A DNA stretch of 64,000 bases from Niastella yeongjuensis. GTDB taxonomy: Bacteria > Bacteroidota > Bacteroidia > Chitinophagales > Chitinophagaceae. Below the pieces are notes generated by a model. It was given only the letters and a program-made list of their open reading frames with translations, ran no database searches and was not told where the DNA came from. Location of the stretch: positions 62,001 through 126,000 of the forward strand of contig NZ_FOCZ01000002.1 of assembly GCF_900110245.1 (NCBI RefSeq), written 5' to 3'. A program made the position numbers and the translations under genes. Positions 18,804 to 27,431 of this stretch are shown here, one piece after another. Within the stretch, counting starts at the first letter, position 1. The number at the start of each line of letters is the position of its first letter.

Positions 18804-19199
18804 TTACACTGCTAACGCTGGTGCCAGACAAGTGTACAATACCCTCACGAATTCTTCTGAAGAAGCATCCTTACAAAGATATCCATCAGCCCCAATTTCC
18901 CTGGCCTTGATCTTAAAACTATTCCCATCATTCATGGAAAAGAAAACGATCTTTATGCCAGGCCATTTTTTCTTTAACCGGGCGGCTGTTTCAAAGCCAT
19001 TCATAACGGGCATATTGATATCGAGTAAACAAAGATCAGGAAAAGGAGATCCCTCTTCTTCCAGTTTGTCGAGGAATTGTTGACCGTTTTCAGCCTCCAT
19101 TACCACATTATAGCCCATGCCGGTTAACCGGTAATTAACAGCTTTGCGTAATAAGGCATGGTCGTCTACCAGGGCTATTGTTGATTGATGATTTTCCAT
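18804..19199 (-). CDS. single-domain response regulator (CheY-like receiver)
   Basis: A 131-residue receiver with no output domain. The acidic pocket is Asp12/Asp13 (LVDDHALL), the phospho-acceptor is Asp60 (CLLDINMPVMNG), and the conserved Lys follows in DGYLCKDAS. The DDHALLRK start and YLCKD end are typical of NarL-type receivers, yet the LuxR-type helix-turn-helix is absent and the gene stops normally, so it is either a stand-alone signalling protein or a remnant that lost its DNA-binding half. No histidine kinase is adjacent on this strand. Confidence 0.88.
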   Translation of the reverse strand: MENHQSTIALVDDHALLRKAVNYRLTGMGYNVVMEAENGQQFLDKLEEEGSPFPDLCLLDINMPVMNGFETAARLKKKWPGIKIVFFSMNDGNSFKIKAREIGADGYLCKDASSEEFVRVLYTCLAPALAV

Positions 19200-19323
19200 A
19201 GTATAATAAATGAAAGTTACATGGGTTAGAATTGACGTACGATAAGTTATGAAAATCTTGGGCCAGCTGATAATGCGCTGATTTTGTGGAAAATGGGGTA
19301 GAATGTGGGGAATTTAATAAGAA

Positions 19324-19506
19324 CTACTTATTGCCCGATAAAGGGTATCTGCGAATCTCAGCAAGTAATTTTTTAACATTCATCCTAATGAGAATAAGTT
19401 CATTACGCGGAGCGTTCTCTTTTAATGCCTTTAAAAATTTGCCTACCTCAATCATATATTGCTTGTGCAGATTCATAAGGTAGTCTGACGTGGTGATTTC
19501 TTTCAT
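19324..19506 (-). CDS. small hypothetical protein, helical
   Basis: A possible 60-residue protein with charged, helix-favouring composition (two amphipathic stretches, KQYMIEVGKFLKALKE and RMNVKKLLAEIRR). The frame extends upstream another 63 codons, but that part has a Cys/Ser/Thr-rich composition less like a protein, so I prefer the internal ATG at 19506. No ribosome binding site or family is recognised. It might be a real small protein or chance; evidence is composition only. Confidence 0.35.
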   Translation of the reverse strand: MKEITTSDYLMNLHKQYMIEVGKFLKALKENAPRNELILIRMNVKKLLAEIRRYPLSGNK

Positions 19507-19775
19507 ACACACAAAATTCATAGATACACAATAGGTTTTGGTTATAGTACAAACGTTATACCTGCTAACTTTTTTGGAATTAGCCCGGACATCCACGTTA
19601 CTAACTGTAGAAGGGCGTTTGAATTGTAGAGCTGTCTCCACAATGAAATTAACCGGATCGTAACAGACCTTTAACTGCCGGGATCTGCATTTCAATGCAT
19701 TATTCAGACATTTCGATCAGCAGCGCAAATATCAACGGGCGGTTTGTTGTAGCATTGGTGGTTAAATCCAATCAC

Positions 19776-20597
19776 ATGAGTTCACTGCTAACAAAAACTA
19801 CCTGGTTACCCCTATTGATCGGCTGCTGCCTGCAGGCGAGCGCACAGGATGAAATAACCATTGCCGAACAGGCTTTTGCTCAAATGGCTAAAGACAGCGG
19901 CACCCAAAAAGCCTTCCTGCATTTTTTAGACAGCAATAGCATTGTCTTTCATAAAGGGCAAAGTCAGGCCGCGCTGCCCTTTTGGAAAAGCCTTTCCCAC
20001 GATCGGGAGCTACTGTTTTGGAAACCGGTGTATACGGGTATGGCCGCCTCCGGTGAAATGGGTTTCTCCACTGGTCCATTTGAACAGCGGGATGCACCCG
20101 CAAGCCCCGTGAACGCAAGTGGCAGCTACAGCAGCGTTTGGGTAAAAAACAAACAGGGTGTGTGGAAGGTGTTCATTGACCTGGGCATGCCCTATAAACC
20201 TTCGTTATTTCAAAAAGACTGGGAACGAACCGTGCCTGGCAGTTTATCACCTGCCACCGCCGGGGCAAACTGGCAACAGGTTGAACAGGACTTGATAACC
20301 CAATACCGGCAAAAAGGCAATAAAGCCTTGCTGCCCTATCTTACCAACAGGTCGTGGTTTAACATACAGGATCAGCCGCCCTTACATACAATAAACGACA
20401 TAACAACCGGTTTGAAACAAATACCTGCCGATCTGCAATTTGAATATCTGGGGGGCGCCATCTCCGCTGGAAGGGATCTGTTTTACGCCTATGGCGTCGT
20501 AAACCGGAATGGCAAAAAAGAAAACTACCTACGGGTTTGGGGGCATGAGAATGACGGCTGGAAATTGCTGTTACAGGTGTTGCGATGGGTACGTTAA
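19776..20597 (+). CDS. exported NTF2-like (DUF4440-type) protein
   Basis: A 273-residue protein with a signal peptide (LPLLIGCCLQASAQ, cleavage about residue 24). Two similar NTF2-like halves can be discerned: the first from EITIAEQAFAQMAKDSGTQKAFLHFLDSNS to SSVWVKNKQGVWKVFIDLG, the second ending YLRVWGHENDGWKLLLQVL. DUF4440-type domains bind small ligands or are enzymes of unknown role. ATG 19776 is chosen because it gives the signal peptide; the frame opens 27 codons earlier without one. It is only 14 bases upstream of the LytS-type kinase gene, so it may belong to the same transcript. Confidence 0.72.
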   Translation: MSSLLTKTTWLPLLIGCCLQASAQDEITIAEQAFAQMAKDSGTQKAFLHFLDSNSIVFHKGQSQAALPFWKSLSHDRELLFWKPVYTGMAASGEMGFSTGPFEQRDAPASPVNASGSYSSVWVKNKQGVWKVFIDLGMPYKPSLFQKDWERTVPGSLSPATAGANWQQVEQDLITQYRQKGNKALLPYLTNRSWFNIQDQPPLHTINDITTGLKQIPADLQFEYLGGAISAGRDLFYAYGVVNRNGKKENYLRVWGHENDGWKLLLQVLRWVR

Positions 20598-20611
20598 ATT
20601 TGTAAATCAAT

Positions 20612-21682
20612 ATGGGAAACAGTATGAATGAAAAAAAGATAAGGCTGTATACGCCCATTGTTATTTATGTGTTTGTGCTGATATTCTTTATGGGCATGTA
20701 CATGCGCGATATGCGTACTGCCCTGCTGGTGCTGCTGGTAAGCGCTTTCTATTCTTTAATAACCTGTGAAAGCGCGCGGCTTGTTTTTGTATGGAGCCGA
20801 AAAAAATATGCGGGCCTGACCAATACCAAACGACGCCTGTTGTATGCGTTGAAACCAGGCATCCCCTTTTTAATTCTGGTACCCGCGCTGCAGGAGGCGT
20901 TTACCTTTGCAGTTGGCTATTTCCCCGTGAATAAAATAAATTGGAAACTACTTTTCTGGGACTATGTTTTTATGGTGGGGTTGAACGTGTGGGGCACCCT
21001 GATTGTGGTAGGTTTGTACGAAGGACTTTATTACATTCACAACTGGAAGATCCTGTATGCGGAGTCGGAACGGCTGAAACGGATCAATCTTAACAGCCAG
21101 TACCAGTTTTTGAAAGACCAGGTAAAACCGCATTTTCTTTTCAATAGCCTGAACACCCTGGCCTCGCTGATAGGGACAGATGCTGACCGGGCTGAAAAGT
21201 TTGTAATGGAAATGTCGGCTGTATATCGGTACCTGCTCAGTAAAAAAGAAACCGAACTGGCCACCTTGCGCGATGAACTCCGTTTTCTGAACTCCTACGT
21301 GTTGATGTTAAAGACCCGCTTTTCCGATTCTTTACAAATGACAATCGACATCGATGAGAAGGAATACGATTTTCTGTTACCGCCTTTTGTATTGCAATTG
21401 TTGGTAGAGAATGCCGTAAAACACAATGTGGTATCGCGCGAGAAACCACTGTATGTTACTATTGGCAGCGATGCCAGTCACAACCTGATCATCAGCAATA
21501 ATATTCAACGCAAGCGTACTCCCGAACCATCGGAAAGAACGGGGTTGACCAACCTGATTACGCGGTATCAATTGCTGAAGAAGGAAGAGCAGCTTTGCAT
21601 TACCGATGATGGTGAAGTGTTCAAAATAGTATTGCCATTGATTGAAACAAGTGTATACGAAGGAGTGGCTTTAGCCGATTAA
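20612..21682 (+). CDS. LytS/YehU-family sensor histidine kinase
   Basis: A 356-residue membrane histidine kinase. About four membrane segments occupy residues 15-150, with no recognisable extracellular sensor domain. A short coiled linker (SERLKRINLNSQYQFLKDQVK) leads to the His_kinase domain motif KPHFLFNSLNTLASLI with the phosphorylatable His, then the ATP-binding N-box LPPFVLQLLVENAVKHNV and a degenerate G-box (ERTGLTNLITRYQLL). Its partner LytTR regulator follows after 33 bases. An alternative start ATG exists four codons later at 20624. Confidence 0.92.
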   Translation: MGNSMNEKKIRLYTPIVIYVFVLIFFMGMYMRDMRTALLVLLVSAFYSLITCESARLVFVWSRKKYAGLTNTKRRLLYALKPGIPFLILVPALQEAFTFAVGYFPVNKINWKLLFWDYVFMVGLNVWGTLIVVGLYEGLYYIHNWKILYAESERLKRINLNSQYQFLKDQVKPHFLFNSLNTLASLIGTDADRAEKFVMEMSAVYRYLLSKKETELATLRDELRFLNSYVLMLKTRFSDSLQMTIDIDEKEYDFLLPPFVLQLLVENAVKHNVVSREKPLYVTIGSDASHNLIISNNIQRKRTPEPSERTGLTNLITRYQLLKKEEQLCITDDGEVFKIVLPLIETSVYEGVALAD

Positions 21683-21715
21683 CATGCTTATCTTTGGTTA
21701 TTAAGTGAAATAAGT

Positions 21716-22480
21716 ATGACGGTTGTTATTATCGAAGACGAGGACCTGGCCGCCGAACGGCTCACCCGCTTTGTAAAGGAATATGATGCCAGCATTGAAA
21801 TAAAAGCCTACCTGGATACGGTAAAGGGCGCCGTAAAATATTTTGAAGAAAATGGTTCCCCCGACCTGGTGCTGCTCGATATCGAATTGGGCGACGGTAA
21901 AAGTTTTGAGATCTTCCGGGAAGTGGAGGTATCGGGCAATATCATTTTCGTAACAGCCTTTAATGAATACGCCATCCAGGCATTCAAGTACAACAGCATT
22001 GATTATTTATTAAAACCGCTGGTAAAAGAAGAACTCTATTTTGCGCTTGATAAATTCAAAGCCCACCAAAACGCCAAAAAACCGATTGATCTTACGGCAC
22101 TTATTGAACAGCTGCAGCCCCAAACAGACAAGGAATACAAGACCCGTTTCCTGGTTAAAAAGGGAAGCCGGTATTTTTCCATAGAAGCCAAAAACGTAGC
22201 ACATGTATATACGCGGGAACGTGTTCACTACCTCAAAACTTTCGATAGCGCCGATTATATCATAGAGAATAACCTCGATGAGCTCGAACAGCAATTGTCG
22301 CCTGACACTTTTTTTCGCGTAAACCGGCAGTTCATTGTAAACTATACTTCCGTAAAAGAAGTGATCACCTGGTTCGATGGAAAATTAAAACTCATCATTC
22401 ACCCCGAGTCGTACGAAGAGATCATTATCAGCCGCCTGAAGGCAGGGGATTTTAAGGGGTGGTTGGGGGGAAGCAGGTAA
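21716..22480 (+). CDS. LytTR-family response regulator
   Basis: A 254-residue regulator. The receiver domain has the acidic pocket Glu7/Asp8, phospho-acceptor Asp55 (VLLDIELGDG) and Lys in YLLKPL. A linker of about 30 residues leads to a C-terminal LytTR DNA-binding domain (about 140-250) with FLVKKGSRYFSIEAKNVAHVY, RVHYLKTFDS and the signature DTFFRVNRQFIVNYTSVKEV. It binds direct repeats in target promoters and forms a two-component pair with the kinase immediately upstream. Targets are not obvious; the gene is followed by a repeat tract, not by another plus-strand gene. Confidence 0.93.
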   Translation: MTVVIIEDEDLAAERLTRFVKEYDASIEIKAYLDTVKGAVKYFEENGSPDLVLLDIELGDGKSFEIFREVEVSGNIIFVTAFNEYAIQAFKYNSIDYLLKPLVKEELYFALDKFKAHQNAKKPIDLTALIEQLQPQTDKEYKTRFLVKKGSRYFSIEAKNVAHVYTRERVHYLKTFDSADYIIENNLDELEQQLSPDTFFRVNRQFIVNYTSVKEVITWFDGKLKLIIHPESYEEIIISRLKAGDFKGWLGGSR

Positions 22481-22504
22481 GTTGATCAGATTGTGTTGAT
22501 AAAG

Positions 22505-22735
22505 GGAAACCAGTTTAAAGTTTCAAGTTTTAAGTTCAAGTTATTGGGTTATTGAGTTCTTAGGTTCCTGAGTTCGGGGTTCTGTTCTCGGTCCTTAGTT
22601 TTGGGTTGCCGGTTGCATCGCCCGTCGAATCCGCCGGCTGGCGGAGTAGGAGGGCCGCGTCGCAGTTTCTCTGCCTTCTGCCCTCTGCCTTTCCCTCACT
22701 GCCTACTGCCCACTGCCTCCTGCCTTCCCCGGCCA
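22505..22735. repeat. degenerate word-repeat tract
   Basis: From about 22505 the sequence consists of degenerate short words: first AAGTTTCAAGTTTTAAGTTCAAG and TTGGGTTATTGAGTTCTTAGG-type units, then a CTGCC-rich part (CTGCCTTCTGCCCTCTGCC, CTGCCTACTGCCCACTGCC). A perfect hairpin TCCGCC-GGCT-GGCGGA sits at 22630-22645. It lies between the convergent LytTR regulator and pectinesterase genes and carries the pectinesterase stop codon at 22703-22705. Such tracts look like slippage-grown filler typical of some Bacteroidota genomes; no gene is supported in it. Confidence 0.7.
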
Positions 22736-23737
22736 CTGAAAAGAACGGGTATTCTGTTCCGTATACCATTTGACATTAACCGGCAACGCCGCTCCGTCGT
22801 TATTGAAAATATTGTTCAGGGTATAATTGGTGGCCTCCTTATCGGTAAGCTGGTGGCTCCATTTGGCCCGGTTAGCTATCTCGGCGCCGGGGCCGCTGTT
22901 TTTATATTCCCCATAAAATGTAGTTTGTTCATTGGCGGGGTTGGCCCAGTTGTTCCAGCCTTCAGGTACAATATGTTTTCCCAGGGTGCACCGCACAAAA
23001 ACTGTCTTTGCATTTGCCCGCCAGGGCCGACCGAGAAATACTTTGGTGGTGCTGTCGTCTGCAGTGAGTTTGCAGTCCAGGAATACATACCCGAATTTTT
23101 TACCCTGGGTAGTACTGGCGGCCGTGACAAAGGAATTGGTTTTGCTGTGTATTTCGCAATTTTGAAAAACTGCGGTGGCTGGTCCAAAGATGAAATCGGT
23201 GGTACCTTCTATGTAGCAGTTTACAAACAGCTGACGGGCGGTTTCTCCGCCGGTAAAAATAGTATCCTGGTTACCAAGGAAACGACAGTTTACAAACATG
23301 GCATTGTCGGCTTCTACGTGCAGGGCTACCGCTTGTCCAACCCGTCCGGCTGAATTGGAGAACGTTATGTTCTCAGCCCGGAAACGGTTGCCGCATATTT
23401 TGGCTGTATACGAGGTGAATGTAGTGAGCTTTCCCCGGCCTGAATAATCATTGAAAACGATAATGGTTTTGTCAACGCTTTCGCCAATAAAAGTGACATC
23501 AGTATTACTGGCGGGCAGTTCGATTTTTTCATTGTATACGCCATTCTTTATGTAAAGCGTAATGGGTGCCAATGGGTAAACCCGCATAGCATCGATGGCA
23601 TCCTGAATGTATTTGTAATCACCGGAGCCATCCTTGGCCACCGTGAAAACATATTTATACTGTTGCGGGTTGGCAGTTTGAGCAACGGTGGTAAGGCCCA
23701 TAAAAGCGAGGGCAATCAAAAAGGCAAGCTGTTTCAT
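22703..23737 (-). CDS. pectinesterase family protein
   Basis: A 344-residue secreted carbohydrate esterase family 8 enzyme that removes methyl esters from homogalacturonan. Signal peptide 1-20 (GLTTVAQ). The right-handed parallel beta-helix carries all catalytic signatures: GQAVALHV (Gln), GNQDTIF (Gln-Asp), TDFIFGPA (Asp) and FLGRPWR (Arg). The last eight residues (GKAGGSGQ) are encoded by the CTGCC-rich repeat tract, so the C-terminus has apparently been rewritten by repeat sequence. It ends a minus-strand pair with a secreted esterase one base upstream. Confidence 0.92.
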   Translation of the reverse strand: MKQLAFLIALAFMGLTTVAQTANPQQYKYVFTVAKDGSGDYKYIQDAIDAMRVYPLAPITLYIKNGVYNEKIELPASNTDVTFIGESVDKTIIVFNDYSGRGKLTTFTSYTAKICGNRFRAENITFSNSAGRVGQAVALHVEADNAMFVNCRFLGNQDTIFTGGETARQLFVNCYIEGTTDFIFGPATAVFQNCEIHSKTNSFVTAASTTQGKKFGYVFLDCKLTADDSTTKVFLGRPWRANAKTVFVRCTLGKHIVPEGWNNWANPANEQTTFYGEYKNSGPGAEIANRAKWSHQLTDKEATNYTLNNIFNNDGAALPVNVKWYTEQNTRSFQWPGKAGGSGQ

Positions 23738-23738
23738 C

Positions 23739-24755
23739 TTATTTAAATACGCGTTTTAAAAAATCATCAATATAGTTTACGGTTGGCTGAAACCAGGGAT
23801 CGAACAAGCAGAACGAATGCGGGGCGTTCTCAAAGGTCTTTACTTCAGAATAGATGTGGTATTGGTCCAGCACTTTTATAAAATGATTGCGGCCGGCATG
23901 CATTCTGGCCACCCCGCTATTGATGAACAGGGTAGGTGGCGTGTGCGGGCCCACATAGGTAAGGGGCGAGGCTTCATTCCATAAGGCCAGGCTGTCTTTT
24001 TTGGAATAGCCCAGCCAGTAGGTAGCGGCAGAGATCTTTTTACTGTCGTCGCCTTCCCCGGTTTCGGGGTGGGTAAAGGACAAGGTTCCATCAATATCTA
24101 CTACGGCCTGTATGGGCACCGGCTTTAATATCTTCAACTTGTTTGGGGGACCTAAAAATTTAGGGTTGTCTACCGTGGTACCAAGAAAAGCTGCCAGTTC
24201 ACCGCCGGCCGAAAAGCCCAATACGGTAATTTTAGAAGTGTCTACCTGGTATTTATCAGCATGCTGAATAACCCAGCGCAAAGCTTCTTTCAGGTCGTAT
24301 ATGGCTACCGGATATTGAGCATAGGTTGACAATGCATAACTGGGGGTAAAACAAACATAACCCCTCGCTGCCAGATGCTGAGCAAGCGGATAGTGTTGAG
24401 TGCGATTGCCCGAGCGCCAGCCGCCGCCATGAATGATCACAATGGCAGGATGTTTTTTACCCCGCTTGCCTGCCGGGTAAAAAGCATCGATCCAGCGGAT
24501 ATATTTGCCACCTGCCGGTATGTACTCAAGATTTCTTTTTTCGACTACCGCTTTTGATTTCAGTTCCGGAACGATCTGTATTTCAGAATGAGTTTTGCGG
24601 GTGTTTACAAAGGCGCTCCACGTGGTATAGGAGGTATCGGGGTAGGGCGAATGGCCATCTACATGTTGTGCCTGCGCATGGGCTGCCAGGGCGAAAAGGG
24701 ACATGATACCGGTACAAATGAAGTATCCTAAGGTGGCAAAGCAATTCCTGAGCAT
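23739..24755 (-). CDS. secreted alpha/beta-hydrolase (esterase, BD-FAE/lipase-like)
   Basis: A 338-residue exported esterase. Start ATG 24755 gives a signal peptide (MLRNCFATLGYF...ALAAHAQ); the frame opens 25 codons earlier without a signal. Catalytic features: oxyanion motif IIHGGGWRSG, nucleophile elbow GFSAGGE, and a C-terminal His in ENAPHSFCLFD, with an acid contributed near the LFINSGVARMHAG strand. Because it is directly upstream of the pectinesterase (one-base gap) it probably deacetylates pectin or a related ester-decorated glycan. The specific substrate is inferred from neighbourhood only. Confidence 0.88.
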   Translation of the reverse strand: MLRNCFATLGYFICTGIMSLFALAAHAQAQHVDGHSPYPDTSYTTWSAFVNTRKTHSEIQIVPELKSKAVVEKRNLEYIPAGGKYIRWIDAFYPAGKRGKKHPAIVIIHGGGWRSGNRTQHYPLAQHLAARGYVCFTPSYALSTYAQYPVAIYDLKEALRWVIQHADKYQVDTSKITVLGFSAGGELAAFLGTTVDNPKFLGPPNKLKILKPVPIQAVVDIDGTLSFTHPETGEGDDSKKISAATYWLGYSKKDSLALWNEASPLTYVGPHTPPTLFINSGVARMHAGRNHFIKVLDQYHIYSEVKTFENAPHSFCLFDPWFQPTVNYIDDFLKRVFK

Positions 24756-24925
24756 TGAACAAAGTTTAGCTGAACGTAGTTGTACAAATTTATCGATTTG
24801 GAAATTTTCCGGGGTTCGAATTATGGTCATACTGGTTTAAAAAATCGTATTCCTTACTTTTAGGTATTTATTACCCTGCCTCAAACAACATATTAAGTAA
24901 AGTTTGGCATTGAAAACATTGTAGC

Positions 24926-25390
24926 ATGTATCAGTCATTAATAATCCTGCATTCCCTGGTCCGGTGGTTTGTTTTAATTAGTTTACTGGTTGCTATTATC
25001 CGGGCATACAGCGGTTGGTTAGGCAATAAACGATTTTTGAAGACGGATAATACAGCCCGCATGGCAGCAGTTACCATCGCGCACGTTCAATTGGTGATAG
25101 GTATTAGTTTGTATATTATTAGTCCGGCGGTACGGTATTTTATGAATAATTTCAAGGAAGCGGTACACCAACGGGAGTTCCGGTTCTTTGGTATGGAACA
25201 TATTACCATGATGGTGGTGGCGATTACATTATTGACGATTGGGTCTGCAAAGTCCAAAAGAAAAACCACCGATCTGCAGAAATTTAAAACCATGGCTATC
25301 TGGTTTACCATTGCCTTGCTGGTTATTTTCTTTTCCATACCCTGGCATTTTTCACCCTTTACCAGCCGGCCGTATTTTAGATGGTATTAA
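24926..25390 (+). CDS. small four-helix membrane protein (cytochrome b-like)
   Basis: A 154-residue integral membrane protein with four predicted segments (about 5-27, 45-65, 88-108, 125-142). It has His residues in or near the first, second and third segments (ILHSLVRW, IAHVQLVIG, GMEHITMMVV), which would suit haem coordination. Similar proteins in Bacteroidota are often labelled cytochrome B, without proof. It stands alone between the divergent esterase gene and the WG-repeat pseudogene 19 bases downstream. Confidence 0.72.
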   Translation: MYQSLIILHSLVRWFVLISLLVAIIRAYSGWLGNKRFLKTDNTARMAAVTIAHVQLVIGISLYIISPAVRYFMNNFKEAVHQREFRFFGMEHITMMVVAITLLTIGSAKSKRKTTDLQKFKTMAIWFTIALLVIFFSIPWHFSPFTSRPYFRWY

Positions 25391-25409
25391 CCGACAACTC
25401 ACAAAACTA

Positions 25410-26391
25410 ATGGAATCAACTGAGTACATTCAATTTTACGAAGGCAGCAAAATGGGCATCAAAACACTCGAGGGGGACATCATCATTCCCGCCATTTACG
25501 ATTTTGTGGCCCATTCTTCAGACGACCTGTTTACGATAACAGAAGGAAATTATACCGCCTACTTCGATATTGCAGGAAACCAGGTTTTGCCCTTCAGCAA
25601 TAAATACGAATCATATGGCAATTTTACCGAAGGCCTGGCCCGGGTGCGGAGTAATGAAAAATGGGGATTCATATGAGAACGATCTGCATGGTGCCATCGA
25701 CGAATTTGGGAATCTGGTGATCGATTACCAGTTCCCGGTGTTCACTCCTTTTGAAAAAGGCTTCGCCAAATTCGGCGACCTTAAAACCTGGGGGCTCATC
25801 GATAAAGCAGGAAATATAGTGGTGCCTCAAATATATGTATCCATTGGCCGGGTATACCGGAATACAGTAACCGTGCAGGTGCTGGAAGGGGAGGAATATC
25901 GCGAAGGCGAACTGACCATTGGAGGAACGGTGAAATGGAACAACAACCTGGACCATTTGAATGAAGCCAATCGCCAGAAGAAGCAATTTGCAGCCGCCTG
26001 CGAGCAGTTGATTGCCGACTTGTATACAACGGGCTGCCCCTGCGAACAGGAACGGTTCCGGGATTTTATTCAATGGAACAACCCTGTTGGTTTTGTTGAT
26101 CAGGAACTGCTGTTTTCGGTATTTATGAAACAGTTGCAAAACCTGGGGAATGATCAGTTTCAGTGTGGACATTGTGGTACGATCTATCAGCAGAAATGGG
26201 AGCAATACAGCGCCTTTTTGTGGGTGCTGAATGTGACGATCATTCAGGCTGGCAACTTTATAAACAAAGGTGCCCCGGTACCACCAGCCATTCCCATGGC
26301 GCTAGGTTTTTATGGGTATGGTATTGAAAAGTACAGCGGCCGATATGAGCAAAAAGATATTGACACAGTGATCGGTTATTTAAAAGGGTAA
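25410..26391 (+). pseudogene. WG-repeat protein interrupted by a frameshift
   Basis: Two frames together encode one WG-repeat protein of about 327 residues. The first part (25410-25676) contains MGIKTLEGDIIIPAIYD and ends EGLARVRSNEKWGFI then TGA at 25674. The second part continues in the next frame at about 25672 with ENDLHGAIDEFGNLVIDYQFP, FAKFGDLKTWGLIDKAGNIVVPQIY and a long C-terminal domain ending at 26391 with a CPCEQERF and CGHCG cysteine pattern. WG repeats usually read WGfID, so loss of two bases at ATA-TGA (expected ATAGATGA) would explain the break. It may be a true mutation, a sequencing error or recoding. Confidence 0.75.
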
Positions 26392-26457
26392 CACCTGCTC
26401 CATCTTGTAATTTCCTGGCTGATTTTTTATCTTCGGCCCTGATTGAAAAATTACCTG

Positions 26458-27426
26458 ATGAAAAACCCATTTATTCCGTACTACCTGCTATTGCTAGGTG
26501 TATGTTTAGCATCCCTTTCTGCTGTTGCCCAGGATAAAAAACCAGATACGGTTTCCGCGGGCATTTATATTACCAGCATTCATGACATCGATTTCAAGGA
26601 CAAAGAGTTTTCTGTTAACTTATGGCTCTGGTTGAAATACCGTAACCGGGACTTCAATTTCTACGACAACCTGGAGGTACCGGGCGCCAAAGAAGTGACC
26701 AAATCGTTTGTTACTATCGACAGCTCAGGCGATAAGGTGTATATGCAAATGAAGCTGCAGTGTGTAATGAAAGACAGCTGGAAGATCGCCAATTTCCCTT
26801 TCGACAAACAAAAGCTCAGGTTCTCTATTGAGAACTCGCAATACGATTCCCGCTCCCTGGTGTTTGTGGCCGATACCGTTGGTGATCATTATGATAAACG
26901 TTTTACTATGAGCGGCTGGACGGTCGACAGCTGCATTGTTGGCACCGGTAAAAAAGCCTATGAAACTGCCTTTGGCGATGAGCGGTTCCAGAAACCCCAT
27001 ACCGAATACAGTAACTTTAAAGTAAGGCTCAGTGTTCACCGCGAGGCCATGGATATGTTCTGGAAACTGTTCCTGGGCATGTACATCGCCTTCCTGATCG
27101 CTTATGTATGTTTTTATATCCACTCCGATGGTATGGATTCGCGCTTTGGTTTAAGTGTGGGAGCGTTGTTTGCCGTAATTGGTAACAAGTATATAATTGA
27201 CTCGTCTTTACCCGAAACTACCTCCTTTACCCTGGTTGATACCCTGCATGGGTTAACGCTGTGTTTTATTTTTTCAGTAGTTTCATCAACCGCCTGGTCA
27301 TTACAACTGGTAAAAAGGGGCAAGGCAGAAAAAGCCAATCGTTTTGATATGATTATGGCCCAGGTATTGTTGCTGATCTATGTGATACTGAATATTTATT
27401 TTATCAACGCCGCGGCAAATAGCTAA
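26458..27426 (+). CDS. pentameric ligand-gated ion-channel homologue
   Basis: A 322-residue protein with a signal peptide (to AVAQ), a beta-sandwich extracellular domain and four membrane segments. The domain opens with SAGIYITSIHDIDFKDKEFSVNLWLWLKYRN, and carries FPFDKQKLRFSIENS, the equivalent of the Cys-loop without cysteines as in prokaryotic channels such as GLIC/ELIC. Pre-M1 FKVRLSVHRE leads to M1 (FWKLFLGMYIAFLIAYVCFYI), M2 (FGLSVGALFAVIGNKYIIDSSLP), M3 and M4. The frame also opens at a TTG 15 bases earlier; ATG 26458 gives a cleaner signal. Ligand and ion selectivity are unknown. Confidence 0.8.
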   Translation: MKNPFIPYYLLLLGVCLASLSAVAQDKKPDTVSAGIYITSIHDIDFKDKEFSVNLWLWLKYRNRDFNFYDNLEVPGAKEVTKSFVTIDSSGDKVYMQMKLQCVMKDSWKIANFPFDKQKLRFSIENSQYDSRSLVFVADTVGDHYDKRFTMSGWTVDSCIVGTGKKAYETAFGDERFQKPHTEYSNFKVRLSVHREAMDMFWKLFLGMYIAFLIAYVCFYIHSDGMDSRFGLSVGALFAVIGNKYIIDSSLPETTSFTLVDTLHGLTLCFIFSVVSSTAWSLQLVKRGKAEKANRFDMIMAQVLLLIYVILNIYFINAAANS

Positions 27427-27431
27427 TAATC

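Noticed and set aside
22601-23353. 250-codon plus-strand frame
   Set aside because: Entirely antisense to the pectinesterase with catalytic motifs on the minus strand, and begins in the repeat tract.
25239-25409. Upstream extension of the WG-repeat frame over the small membrane protein
   Set aside because: It overlaps a clear membrane protein in another frame; the WG protein starts at ATG 25410.
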